From Clavulina sp. PMI_390 (taxonomy: Eukaryota; Basidiomycota; Agaricomycetes; Cantharellales; Hydnaceae): a stretch of DNA of 64,000 nucleotides. The notes below the pieces were generated by a model that searched no databases, was not told where the DNA came from, and saw nothing but the letters and a program-made list of their open reading frames with translations. The stretch's first letter is position 1; every line of letters starts with the position of its first letter. The translations under genes and the position numbers were made by a program. The stretch spans positions 362,905 through 426,904 of the forward strand of contig WIDE01000025.1 in the NCBI GenBank assembly GCA_015039315.1, given 5' to 3'. This document shows, in pieces, positions 47,397-58,332 of the stretch.

Positions 47397-48188
47397 AGCT
47401 CACCGTTCTCCAAAATGTGTCATTTGGTAGCGTCTGAAATGAAGACTAACCAACTCCTCTGACATGTAGGGCAGCCTGATTTGACAGAATGGTGAGGTGC
47501 ATTTATGTGAACGTCCATGAAACCCGATAGCAACGACTCGTGAACACGTCACTTTGTAAGTCGAGTGTGAAGAAACTCGGAGCACACTATCGTCCAGGGA
47601 TACTCTACCCGTCATGTTTGTGCACCAATGGCGAGCGCCACCCGGCACTTGGTAGAAGAAGCATGAGGTGGTCGCAAGCGTCGTGGCTCACCCATTCCTT
47701 TATCTGTATCGCCATTTGCATTGAGCACTCTACATCGCTAGTGTGTGGAATCGGTTGGTCCCGGGACTTGGATTTGACGTGTCACGTCGCCTCAAGTCAA
47801 ATTCGATTACTGAGCAAGGAGATGCTGGCCTCCAATGGAGGACTTCGGATGCCAAGATGCCCAGATGGGTCAAGCAGATCATCGCACCAGGAAGAAGCAG
47901 GGGTTCTCGTATTTCTCGGCGCCGCTTCGAAACTTCATTGCTTCGGCCAGGGCTTTTTATACACCCTGAGCTGGTGGCACCAAGTGGCCGACGTCCTCAA
48001 AAGCCAAGCTGGGGATCAGACCCCGTTCAGTTCTTGTGCTTGCACGGCATCTCGTTCCCGGGCTCGGAGATCACTGCTGAACAAGGGATGAAACCCAATT
48101 GTTCCACGCCACTCCGCGCCGTATTTGAGGACCATTCCGAACGCTCTGACGACAATAATCGCCCCTTTACTCAAACAGTATTTGAGCT
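47397..48188. other. Intergenic between GST-like gene and its pseudogene
   Basis: Upstream sequence of the pseudogene copy. No gene that I can support. Confidence 0.4.
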
Positions 48189-49162
48189 ATGCTCGTACAA
48201 TATGCAACACCCACCATCGTGCGTTTCGATAACGACCCTCACCACTTTGGTACTTCTGTCTACGTAAATCGTCTCGAAGCCCTTCTCGCGTTCTCGAACT
48301 CGTCCCATGAGCTCGGCAGCCAACCAGGGAACCCCAAGACGAGCCCTCGCGGCAAGTTGCCCTATATAAAGCTGGGACAAGAAATGATCCCAGACTCGCT
48401 GTTTGGGTATGAGGAGCTTATTCGACGTGATCTGGCTAGTGAACTCGACGTCGGACTATTCGCAAAGGAGCTAGGCATATCACGAGCGATTACGAGTTTG
48501 GTAGAGGAGATCTACCTACATTTTGTGATCGAGAGGTTCATTCATTTTTGGCTCGTCATTCTCGTGTTATCAAGAGCTAATTCGCGTTATGCTTGCTTGC
48601 TTGTTCACCTGTAGATGGATTGACGAGTTTTCTTATTCTCACGAGAAGATGTTTGGTTAGCTCTGGCTTCCTCTTCGCATGATTATTGCATCCTACGTTT
48701 ACCGCTTGGTGAGCTTTCGTCCCTTCGTGCATGTCGGCTGGATAGCCGCCGATTATTCTATTAGTAACCACTCGTGTTACATGTTATTATTAGATCCTGT
48801 CTAGGAGGTGCGCGTTGGACCTGGAACGGCCAGCAGATGAAATTGACTCAGTGCGCCGGACAGCACTCGATGCTCTTGCTACGTGGGTTGGCCACAAAAC
48901 GCACCTGCTAGCAGGAGACCCTCCTACTCGAGTTGATACTATCGTCTTTGGTTTGATCGCTACTGTCCACGCTGACCCGCGGTAAGCATTACTCCTACCA
49001 TCCCCATTCCATTGTGAGCCTTATACATGTCCAACGTGCCATCCTCGACTCGAAAGTTGGGTGCCTAAGCACGCTGCTGCTTTTCATACTCACCCAAGCC
49101 TACAGGAGTATGCCGAAAGACTTCGCCAGACCTGGTATCCAGATTGGCCGAGCTTTCTGTAA
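48189..49162 (+). pseudogene. Broken tandem copy of the FAXC/metaxin-type GST-like gene
   Basis: Exon 1 is open (ATPTIVRFDNDPHHFGTSVY ... KLPYIKLGQEMIPDSLFGYE ... SRAITSLVEEIYLHFVIER) and ends at the same splice point as the intact gene. Exon 2 reads WIDEFSYSHEKMFG and then a TAG at 48658-48660, where the intact copy has ALGH. Later exons are still recognisable (DALATWVGHKTHLLAGDPPT, DTIVFGLIATVHADPR, then TWYPDWPSFL and stop at 49162), but the start of exon 3 is rearranged and the splice site there is lost. One nonsense mutation plus exon-3 damage make a full protein impossible. A truncated N-terminal thioredoxin-like half could still be made. Confidence 0.85.
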
Positions 49163-49368
49163 TCTCCCACCATACCCGACCGATGCCACGAATCTGAGTC
49201 CGAAACTAACACCAGTTAACACACGCTATTTTGGAAGGCTAATGCGATGTCCTTAAGATTGATAGCTTTGGCAAATGTTTACATTGATGTGTCGATCACA
49301 GCATGAGTCAATGGTATAAGTTGCTTGCTCAGTACCCTGGTGTGATCAAGGCTTTAGGTTGACTGGCA

Positions 49369-50150
49369 CTATGGTAGATATTGTCGTTGGACCCTTAACA
49401 AGCATGCGAACCCTACAGCTGCACCGAGACTCCACCATAAACCTCCTCTCTCCCATCCACACACCCCCTTCCGAGAAGAACTGACATATCCTGTCGGCTG
49501 CACGGTAAATGTCCCTGTGCCATTTGACGTCGGCGTTGGAATATACATCGTGCCCATGGTGCCTGATGGGTTATTCACCACACTGAACGTTTTTGTTATT
49601 AGCTCGTTCTCAGTGCCTGTTAACCCTGTGCATTTTGGAAGGGTGTCAGGATCGTCCACCTTGGCTGGAAAACCGTACGTGAAGTTCCAAAGAACCGTAT
49701 ATGTGCCAGTCTGGTTGGCAAAAACGTCGACCCAGCTTCCCCAGCTGCCGAAGTTGACCGCTTCGCAAGCTGTCTCAAGGCTTGGGTCGAACGAGGGCAA
49801 GGTGAAATTTCCATCACCAAGTGTCATCGCCTCATGTGTAACGCCGTCTGGGGTAGTGTAATCGATCGATAAGAAATAGTACCCAGAGTACTCCCTGTTA
49901 TACCACCCAAGACCGAGCTGGACATTAGAATCTACGATAAAAGAATAGCATCAGACCCATCCGAGAGACAAGTCAGAGTGTAAATGATGTGGGTTTCTCA
50001 CAGGCAAAGGCTTGCCCGGAAGCAGGATATATGAGACTGACAGTGTCCGGAAGTCGTGCTGCAAGTACTGTAGACCCGCAAAGAACACTGACGAGCAGGA
50101 TTTGTGATAGCAAAATCGGAAGGGTCGGATTGCTTGATCTGGGAGGAATT
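49369..50150 (-). CDS. Secreted S-family protein S1 (no start codon found; possibly broken)
   Basis: Two coding exons: about 50002-50130 and 49369-49931. The first gives a hydrophobic signal-like stretch (LLSQILLVSVLCGSTVLAAR) and LIYPASGQAF; the second gives the mature part with GLGWYNREYSGYYFLSIDYT, NQTGTYTVLWNFTYGFPAKV and a hydrophobic C-terminus. It is the paralogue of S2-S4. Unlike them it has no ATG: the codon aligned with the Met of S2 is ACC, and an in-frame TGA stands about 30 bases before it. Either the start lies in an upstream exon or the gene is dead. I do not recognise the family. Potential N-glycosylation sites (NQT, NFT) and a pair of Cys are conserved in all copies. Confidence 0.6.
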
Positions 50151-50657
50151 CAGAGGGAGGGAACTCCTAATGCCTTTTGATGCTGAAGAGCGAAAGAGAG
50201 CATGCTAGAAGTGCTAAATAGGCTCGAAAATCCTTGCCCTGCGCAAAATGTGCACACAGGCTTTGCAGCACGGACAAGCCAGTGTTCGGGGCGCGTCCAT
50301 CGCCACGGGAACTCATCAACTGTTGATCACCCAACGGGATGAATGCCAGGGACTGGAGGGTGGAAGACTTGATTGTAATGAGTGTAATGCTGGGAAGATC
50401 TGCCAAGCCAGTAATTTCTCACGTTCTCGGAAGGCAGCAACAGAGCTCGATCTATTATTACCCTCAATTTGAAGTATCCTTGACTCTCGGAAGTATTGAT
50501 GTATAGTTCGGGTTTGACAGGCGGCTTGAGAGGGATCTATAGCAGCCCTGGATTTGCCGGGATCGAACTCCCCGAGCCTCAGGAGCATATTTACTAACAG
50601 TCACTGCTTCTTACTGTTTAGCTAAGTAGTAAATGATAACTACGGAAGGGCATGGCA
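50151..50657. other. Intergenic with a weak tRNA-like box A/box B pair (about 50550-50640, minus)
   Basis: On the minus strand TAGCTAAACAGT resembles a pol III box A and, 56 bases on, GTTCGATCC resembles box B. The stems around them do not pair properly, so it is at best a decayed tRNA or tRNA-derived element. No gene otherwise. Confidence 0.25.
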
Positions 50658-51371
50658 TCATGAAAACATCAATAAGCCTGTGATCCCTGCTAATGCACTG
50701 AGGGTTAACCAGAGGGCCGAAGCTTCCCGAACACCCGCTTGCTTCTGCGATGACGAATTGACATTCCCTGTAGGCTGCACGGTAAATGTCCCCGCCCCAG
50801 TCGCCGTCGGTGCTACTTCCATGGCCGTATTTGTAGTACCTTCTGGATTTGCCAGTACAGTGAAGGTCTTCGTGATCACCTCGCTCTCAGTAGATGCTAA
50901 ACCCGTGCACATGGTGTTTCCCTGGCTCGTATCCACCTTTGTCGGAAACCCATAAGTGAAGTTCCATGTCGCCGTGTACATGCCCGTCTGGTTCACGAGG
51001 ACGTTGCCCCACGCTCCTCCCTCGTTCACGAATTCACACTCTTGAGGTGTGCTGGGGTTAAATGAGGGAGAGGTGAGGTTGGCATTATAGAGTGCGATAG
51101 CCTCGTGCGAAGTACCATCTGGCGTGATGTACCCCACTGATGTGTACCAATACGCGCCGGAGAAGTCTTTATTATTGCCAAGGCCAAGTTGGACCAGAGT
51201 ATCTACAGGAAGAATATATATTTAAGGGGGGTTTGATAACGAAGATAGATTCTTACTGGTATACGCCTGCCCTGACGAAGGATAGATGAGTTCAACAGTG
51301 GATGGAAGGCGCGCTGCTAACACTGCAGATGCGCAAAAAGCGGTGGCGAGCAGGAACTTTGACGAAAGCAT
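50658..51371 (-). CDS. Secreted S-family protein S2 (probably GPI-anchored)
   Basis: Two exons, 51257-51371 and 50658-51202, giving 219 residues. Signal peptide MLSSKFLLATAFCASAVLA, then ARLPSTVELIYPSSGQAY. The mature part has LVQLGLGNNKDFSGAYWY, NQTGMYTATWNFTYGFPTKV and CTGLASTESEVITKTFTV. A Ser/Thr/Asn-rich linker follows, and the last ~20 residues are hydrophobic (LWLTLSALAGITGLLMFS), which together suggest a GPI-anchor signal. Sites NLT, NQT and NFT are potential N-glycans, and one conserved Cys pair could form a disulfide. Probably a cell-surface protein. The family is unknown to me; the paralogues S1, S3 and S4 share the exon structure and a phase-1 intron. Confidence 0.75.
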
Positions 51372-51891
51372 CGGGAGGGATGAAATTTGATTTTTTGGGG
51401 GATTGCCAATAAGCTCGGATGTAGAAGAGAGAGACAGCCTAATAAGCACAATAGGTTTTACCCCGCGCAAAAACGACACACGAGGGTCCAAGACATAATT
51501 AGCCAGTGTTGGGAGCTCGCGAGTCGCCAAGGTGAAGTGATCAACAGGCAATGATCTGGTGGGACGAATGTCAGGGACCCAGAATAGGTTTCCGTTTGAT
51601 TGTCTATAAACTCGTTGGGTGGAGGATCTGCCAGACTACGTTTTCTCACGCACTCCAGGGTTTCGCAACCGCCCTGGGGCTGGATCTTGGCTCATTCTGA
51701 TCTAGAGATCAGAGGCCGGAAATTCTCGCTGCTGAACAGTAGCGGGAGTAAAATATTCCACATTATATGTATTAATGATTATTGTTGGTTTGCACTACAT
51801 CGGACTGGCCGATCATTATGGCCAATCCCATTGCCCACTTGTCTGGCATATTGCTAAGCCAGTCAGGTCGCTCTATGGGAGATACATGTCA
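51372..51891. other. Intergenic, S2 promoter side
   Basis: No gene seen. Confidence 0.4.
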
Positions 51892-52625
51892 TCACGAAAC
51901 TGCTAACAAACCCAAAAGCCCTGCTGCCCCGCTTAGACTCAACCAGAGGCTCGATTTGTCCCAAATACTCGCCCGCATAGACGATGAGGACGGGGTCGAA
52001 GTTGGGTTGATGTCCCCCGTTGGCTGCACGGAGAACGTCCCAACCCCTGTTGCCGTAGGCGTCGGGGCATCCATCGTGTTGGTGGTATTTGATGGATTCG
52101 CCACTACGTTGAAGGTCTTGGAGATCACCTCGCTCTCAGTGGATGACAAGCCTGTGCACTTCGTATTGCCCTGGCTCGTGTCCACTTTGGTAGGGTACCC
52201 ATATGTGAAGTTCCAGGTAGCGGTGTACGTACCCGTCTGGTTGACGAGCACGTTGGCCCATGCTCCGCCAGCGTTCACCATACCGCAGTCTTGAGGAATG
52301 CTGGCATTGAATGAGGGGGAGGTAACGTTGGTATTAAAGATTGATATGGAGGGATGTGTGACGCCGTCTGGTGTCGTATATTCCACCGATGTGTAAAAAT
52401 ATGCACCAGAGTAGGCCGTATTACCTGCCAGTCCGAGTTGGACGATAGTATCTACGACAAGGAAATAACGTCAGGTAAGTGGGATGGATGTAGCGGAGAT
52501 GGGTTCTTACTCGTGTAAGCCTGCCCAGAGGAAGGGTAGATGAGTTCGATTGTGGACGGAAGCCGTACTGCTAATACCGCAGACGCGTAGACGATGGTGG
52601 CGAGCAAGGTTCGTGGCAAGTACAT
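51892..52625 (-). CDS. Secreted S-family protein S3 (probably GPI-anchored)
   Basis: Two exons, 52511-52625 and 51892-52451, giving 224 residues. Exon 1 is 115 bases as in S2 and S4. Signal peptide MYLPRTLLATIVYASAVLA, then VRLPSTIELIYPSSGQAY. The mature part has NVTSPSFNASIPQDCGMV, NQTGTYTATWNFTYGYPTKV and CTGLSSTESEVISKTFNV, a Ser/Thr-rich linker, and a hydrophobic end (LWLSLSGAAGLLGLLAVS). Likely a GPI-anchored surface protein; function unknown. It is divergent from the DUF6593 pseudogene D1, with which it shares a 633-base intergenic region. Confidence 0.75.
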
Positions 52626-53258
52626 GACGAGGATTTAGGATATTTGACGTTCGCAGGTTCTCGGTCCGCTCAGAGGTAGAGGATAGAAGGGAGATAGCTT
52701 GAGATAAAACATCAAGTCATCTTATATGCTGCGCGGAATAGATGCACCAACTTGCGAGATACGAACGGGCGAGAATGGCCTGTGTTGCAAAGCCCCAGAT
52801 TGCTACGGCAACTGATCAGCGAGAGGATTATTCGGTTGTTGCTCCACTCTTCGATACCAGTGCTCTTGGTTTTTGCTGGAGCACATCTTGATGCGAGTGG
52901 GATGGGTGGGGGAAATGCCAAGACCCGGGCGCGGGCCGCGGCGCTGGCACGGCCTCACAATTCCCACGCTCTAAAAACTCAGCAACTTTACTTACACCAC
53001 CAAGGGTATACACTCATCTCCACACTACCTATTGAGCACATGTCAATATTCTTTGCATGATCGGAGCTTGCAAATCGTCCTTGATTGGAGTCATGTTTAG
53101 TTTGGAGACTAAGGTGTGATGTTATGATGATGCCAATGGCTCCAACACTGCTTTTGGCTGTACACTCCAACCTCTTTTATTCTACTAAAGTCACTTAAAT
53201 ATGAGAAACTGTTTTTCAAACTCCCCAACATCTCTGCTGCCTAGATATCCTTGAAACC
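52626..53258. promoter_or_regulatory. Shared divergent promoter region of S3 and D1
   Basis: Intergenic between divergent starts. Several blocks (GATGCGAGTGGG, AATGCCAAGAC, TTCCCACGCTC) recur in the same order between S4 and D2 (55316-55894), so the whole divergent unit was duplicated. A third partial copy of the CACGCTC-AACTCAGCAAC block lies at about 54330-54350. Confidence 0.45.
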
Positions 53259-53990
53259 ATGTCGTCTCTACCTACCATAAACTCCAAAACAAATTACCCT
53301 CTCAGTGCCCAGCAACCCATAACCCTCTACTTTGACAATGACGACATGAAATGCAACATCATCTACAGCCCCGAAATGCAACCTCTATACGAGCTCTACG
53401 AAGAGCCACCCAAGGCGTTCGGCGGTCGTCCACCTATCCATATCTATCGGCTCACTCCTGGCCTTCCTGGCGTAGGGTCCCAATTCCAGAGGACTGAGAT
53501 CATGTTCATTCGATGGAATCATATTGGGCGAAAGAGCCAGATCACTTTTTCAGGGGACAAAACAACTGATCTGAGCGATATGTTCCCAAGGACGCGGAAG
53601 TTCGTTCAATGATCGTGAGTCTTATCTATTAGCATAGTCATATGTGTATGGGCTAATGAGCCATTATTTTGCTCTAGAATACGAAGGATGATGTCTCCGA
53701 TTGGGGAACTTGAATGTCGTGACGTGTCAAGACCCTCAGTCCCCGCAGTGTGTACCTCTATCCCTTCTTTCAAGCTGACCCCTGCCTAATCCTCACTATA
53801 CTATTCATCAGCTCTACGACATGAACGGCAACCAGTTGCAAAGTACACGACCAACAAAAAGACGTGGATTTTTGGTCGTGACAAAGGTCGATCGCTCCTC
53901 GAGGTTGCACCTTCCGCGACGGCATTTCTCGACCTTATCATTCTTGGCTGGGTGGTAATAATGAGGGATATCGCTGTAGGGCGAGATTGA
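53259..53990 (+). pseudogene. DUF6593 gene D1, disabled by a nonsense codon and a frameshift
   Basis: Three exons parallel D2: 53259-53614, 53678-53747 (70 bases, as in D2) and 53812-53990. Exon 1 is open and close to D2 (PITLYFDNDDMKCNIIYSPE, EEPPKAFGGRPPIHIYRLTP) but the codon that is CGA in D2 is TGA here (53610-53612), two bases before the donor. Exon 3 is one base short: after LYDMNGNQLQ the frame that gives TNKKTWIFGRDKGRS and FLDLIILGWVV is displaced by one. A truncated exon-1 protein of 117 residues could be made. The PPxY motif of the other DUF6593 copies is also lost here. A single-base assembly error could explain the frameshift but not both lesions. Confidence 0.8.
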
Positions 53991-54583
53991 GAAGGCGATC
54001 AGAGGATCGCATCGTTATATACCACGCAAACCTCTACTGTAAGATAATGAAGTCGTGCAAAACGACGGTAAATGTACAAGCTGCTACGATGCCCACCATT
54101 CGACGCCAAGCTTTTCTTTCGCAAAGCCTGGCCAGACACATGAAATTGCCAAAGAATGGCCTATATTCGAGAGCCCGGACCACAAGGGTAACCGGCCAGC
54201 GAGGGGACTATCCGACCGTTCCTCGCCATCGAATGAATGAACAAATGAGGACCAGTGCCCTGGAATTCACCTGAACACATCACGCATGATGCAGGTGGCG
54301 GCGCGCTGGTATAACGTTGTGGCTCGCACGCTCCCAAACTCAGCAACTACTGCCAAACTCTCCTGCACCCTGGTCAGGACTGGCTCTTTTTGGCTCTCCT
54401 TCATTCAAAGACAGAATATTTGGGATAGCCACTCATATCGTAAATGGGGGGTCTGACATTTTGATGGCACACTATAAACTACATCCTACTTGGTGATCAC
54501 CTGACAGTACAGCAATGTCTCCTGCTCAACCGCCTGGAATATGGCTAGATTTTTCATGCTCGTGTGATAGAAGAGACATGTTA
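53991..54583. other. Intergenic between D1 and S4 (convergent)
   Basis: Contains a further copy of the CACGCTCCCAAACTCAGCAAC promoter block near 54330, suggesting a third, eroded duplication. No gene seen. Confidence 0.4.
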
Positions 54584-55315
54584 TCATGATAGTGCTAACA
54601 GACTCACGAGCCCTGTTGCGGCGCTGAGGCTCAGCCATAGGCTCGACCGATTCCCAACACTCAGGGCCGATGACGACGACGGCGAGTTGACATCTCCTGT
54701 CGGTTGCACAGAGAACGTCCCGAGCCCTGTCGCCGTTGGCCCGGAGTCAAGCCTAGTGTTTGTGGTATTTGCTGGGTTCGCCACCACATTAAATGTCTTG
54801 GAGATCAACTCGCTCTCGGTGGATGATAGGCCCGTGCAGCTCGAACTGCCTTGGCTTGTATCTACCTTTGTTGGGAATCCATACGTGAAGTTCCATGTAG
54901 CGGTGTACGTGCCCGTCTGATTGACCAGGACGTCGGCCCACGCTCCGCCACTGTTCACGAAACCGCAATGTATAGGAGTTGTGGGATTGAAGGTGGGAGA
55001 TGTGACATTGGCGTTGAAGATTGAAATGGAGGGGTGCAAGACGCCATCCGGTGTTGTATAGCTGATGGCTACGTAATAGTACGCGCCAGAGAAGACCTTG
55101 TTGTCTCCAACACCAAGCTGGACGATATTATCTATAGCCAGAAAATAGCGTCAGGTTGGTCTGGAGAAAGAGCTCGGGCATTGATAATATGGATTCGTAC
55201 TGTTGGAAGCTTCTCCGGAGGTAGGGTAGATAAGTTCGATTGTAGATGGCAGTCGCGCTGCCAATACCGCAGATAGGCCGGAGATGCCAGTAAGCAAGAT
55301 TCGTAGCGAAACCAT
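54584..55315 (-). CDS. Secreted S-family protein S4 (probably GPI-anchored)
   Basis: Two exons, 55201-55315 and 54584-55131, giving 220 residues. Signal peptide MVSLRILLTGISGLSAVLA, then ARLPSTIELIYPTSGEA. The mature part has NVTSPTFNPTTPIHCGFV, NQTGTYTATWNFTYGFPTKV and CTGLSSTESELISKTFNV, a Ser-rich linker, and a hydrophobic end (LWLSLSAATGLVSLLALS). TATATAAA at 55390-55397 lies about 75 bases before the ATG. Divergent from D2. Likely a glycosylated GPI-anchored surface protein; family not recognised. Confidence 0.75.
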
Positions 55316-55894
55316 TGGGGGAGATATGTGATTAGGGATGGGTCTCTAAGGGGCTAGGGCGGGTGCTGAGGGACAGAGGGCGACAGTGATATATAAAGCA
55401 TGGATACTCAATGCCATGTCTGATAACACAGCCAAGAAAATGGCAAAGGATGACCGTAGAGCCAAGACCGTTTGAGCAACTGATCTCCACAATTTTCATA
55501 TTATCGAAGTGCTGTTTTCATTCAAACACATCATGATGCCCGGCGCGCACTGGATAAGTTGTGGGTGGAATGCCAAGACAGTGACACGGTCCGGACACGG
55601 CCACGGGCCACCTTCCCACGCTCCCAAACTCAACGACCACATCATCTCATTTCCAACAGTTTTACCATGGACACATGGCAGAATTCTCTTGGCCACGATC
55701 GAGGCCGTCGATCCTGTTTGATGGTCGCTATCTTTTTGTTTGGAGTGGGTTGGAGTGATGCAGTGATGGCAATTAATGCTCCAAGCACTGTCAGCACAGC
55801 TCTGAGGCTATTATTTTATTTAAGTCCCTGAGCGTCTTGAGAAACCTGTTGGCCACATCATACGACCTCTCTCACTCCCCAGCATCCTTGAATC
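55316..55894. promoter_or_regulatory. Shared divergent promoter region of S4 and D2
   Basis: 579 bases between divergent starts, with blocks in common with 52626-53258 and a TATA-type element at 55390-55397 near S4. Confidence 0.45.
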
Positions 55895-56709
55895 ATGTTC
55901 TCCTTGCTTGCCTCACATTCCAAGTCTGAAAAGCCAAACGAAGCGGGGGGATCTTCAGGCAACACCTCTTGGGCTACCGAAGACTCACCACCGGAATACA
56001 CCATCGGCGACCAGCAACCTATTACTTTCTACTTCGACAACGACGACATGAAGTCCAACATCATCTATAGCCCTGAGATGCAACCTCTCTACGAGCTGTA
56101 CGAAGAGCCACCCAAGGCATTTGGCGGTCGTCCACCCGTCCACATCTATCGGCTCACCCCTAGCCCTCCTGGTGCAGGATCCCAATTCGAGAAGACTGAA
56201 ATAATGTTCATTCGATGGAATCATATTGGTCGGAACAGCCAGATCACCTTTGTGGGAGGTGAGACAGTAGACTTGAAGGATATGTTCCAGAGGATCCAAG
56301 GTTTCGCTCAGCGATCGTGAGTTCTATCTAGCATTCTCATAGTATGGTTTGATGTATAGCGGATGAGCTGATATGCTGTCCTTTTCTTCTAGCACACGAA
56401 AGGTGATGTCCCCGATAGGTGAACTGGAATGGCGGCACGAATCGACGCCCTTGGTCCCTATGGCAAGTCCACCGCGATTTACTTTTTGCTAAACTCTGTC
56501 CTGATTCTTGTGCCAATTCCGATTAGCTCTACGACTTGAGAGGAGGCCTTGTAGCGATGTACAAGACAAATAAGAAGACATGGATCTTTGGCCGCGACAA
56601 GGGCCGATCAGAGCTGCACGTCGCTCGTCCCGCAGTGGAATTCCTAGACCTCATCATTCTTGGTTGGGTCGTAACAACAAGGGATATTGATACAGGGAGA
56701 AACAGTTAG
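55895..56709 (+). CDS. DUF6593 protein D2
   Basis: Three exons: 55895-56316, 56393-56462 and 56527-56709, giving 224 residues. N-terminus with a PPEY motif (EDSPPEYTIGDQQ), then the DUF6593 beta-rich fold: PITFYFDNDDMKSNIIYSPE, PLYELYEEPPKAFGGRPPVH, IMFIRWNHIGRNSQITF, LKDMFQR, then KKTWIFGRDKGRSELHV and FLDLIILGWVVTTRD. The second intron has a GC donor (CCTATG|GCAAGT). DUF6593 is a fungal, mainly basidiomycete domain with a tubby-like/LURP-like appearance; no function is known. No signal or membrane segment. The broken twin is D1. Confidence 0.82.
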
Positions 56710-56908
56710 AGGCTCCCTATAGATTTCTTTATTATCTCACGATTTCCCCATTGTACACTACACTGGTGGAGCACGCGCGGAACAACCGCGAATGTACACG
56801 CTATTATCACTCCCGCCATTCGATGCCAGACCGCCAGCCAAGCCCACGGTAATTAAGATTCGATACACAAAGAGAGGTTTATTCCAGCATCTTCACACTC
56901 TATCTAAC

Positions 56909-58332
56909 TTACAAAGTGAGGATTAGCCCAACAATATTCGCTGCAATATTGGCTGCTGTGCCAATCTTGCTCCTTCGCTTTGCACGCTCGATATCACGAA
57001 GCATGACGATTAGACTGAGGATGATCATCTCGATCGTGATCGTAGTAGCATTCGTCGAGCTTGGCTCGGCTAGGAGAGCTCCCGGGGAAGCTCCAGATGG
57101 GACTTCACCAGGGCTCAAGGTATGCGAAGCGACAACGAGTGCTGCCGGGGGCATGGAGTCGTCGAGTGTCGTTTCGTTTCCAGTCGGGTTGAAGCGCGCG
57201 ATTAGGCGGCCTTTTTCGTCGACGAGACGCAACTGGCGGACAGTGGGCAAAGTAGTAAGAAGCAGGATGGGTTCTTAAAGGGATAAGGACTACTCTAGCA
57301 CGGCAAGAAGAGCACTCACCCTGTAGCCTTTCTCCCGAGTCCAAATATATTCACCGCTTGGTGTAATGATCCTGCGAGACCTGATGGTGGGTGAAACCAC
57401 CTTGGTGCATCAGCGATCATAATATCCCATTGGAAGATTTCCTTGAACAATATGCACTCACATGGCCCACGGCGAAATCGACTTCTTCTTGTGCTTATAT
57501 GGGAAGACATCTTTGAGCTTCTGTGTCTTGTCCATAAAATGGAAGGTCGAGTCACTGAGCGATCGAAACATGAAGGTAGCGACCAGTTCTTTCCCTGGAC
57601 TCGATTGTGCAGTCGTTGCCTCTGATGACGCGCAAGGGGACGCGGTGGGGTCGGCAGAATTTGAGGCAGCTGGCTCTGGGGCAGTCCTGTACAGGCGTGT
57701 CCACATGTCTATTTTCTCCTTCTTGGCTTTGGCGTCAGCTTCGCTAGCAAGGGATACTAGCTGTCCCTGACACGAAGTCTCCACAGGAGACTCTATCGAT
57801 TCGGGCTCGGCAAGGATAGAATGATCAGGAGTGATGCCCACAGCGGGTGTTGAAGCAGCATCTGGCGATGAATGAATCATGTCGTCTTCAGTGAGAGGTG
57901 TATAAGGCACCATAACGTTTTCAGGGCCGCTTGGGGCAGAAATTGACCTCGTTACATCGGGTTGAGTGGATGTAGAGGATCCTGTGGTGCTCTTCCTTCC
58001 CCACTTCCTCTCTCCCGCCATCTCTGTCTCCGTCCAAAATAGAACCGCACCGTGCTCATCCAAGCTACGCACTTGCATGTTGCGCCACTGATTTGCCTTC
58101 ATACAAGTTATGGCAAGGCGAACGGAAGAAAAGGGCGCCTAAGTCAACGGTTCGTTCAAGTCATTTCAGCAGACGGATGCACCATACGCAAGATACACGA
58201 GCAATTGGGTCATTTCTCTCGTACCTCGCGCGAACTCTCCTTTGCTGAATATGGAGGAGGGAGGTCATTGGGTTCACGATGCTCACCACCGACATCCTCA
58301 GCAGGCAACGTCTCTGTAGTGCTGGTCGCCAT
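56909..58332 (-). CDS. DUF6593 protein D3 with long disordered insert
   Basis: Four exons: 58225-58332, 57462-58087, 57320-57371 and 56909-57232, giving 369 residues. N-terminal PPPY motif (NDLPPPYSAKES). The DUF6593 pattern reappears at FMFRSLSDSTFHFMDKTQKL, KDVFPYKHKKKSISPW, GEYIWTREKGYR, LRLVDEKGRLIARF and TITIEMIILSLIVMLRDIER. Between strands 2 and 3 lies a Ser/Pro/Glu-rich region of about 150 residues that the other copies lack. The phase-0 intron before LRLVDEKG is the conserved DUF6593 intron, here with a GT donor. Its 3' end faces D2 (199 bases apart). Function unknown; exon 1 to 2 junction is less certain than the others. Confidence 0.72.

Noticed and set aside
50540..50650. tRNA gene on the minus strand (box A TAGCTAAACAGT, box B GTTCGATCC, spacing of a long-variable-arm tRNA)
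   Set aside because: T-arm and anticodon stems do not pair and no matching 5' acceptor is seen; at best a decayed tRNA.
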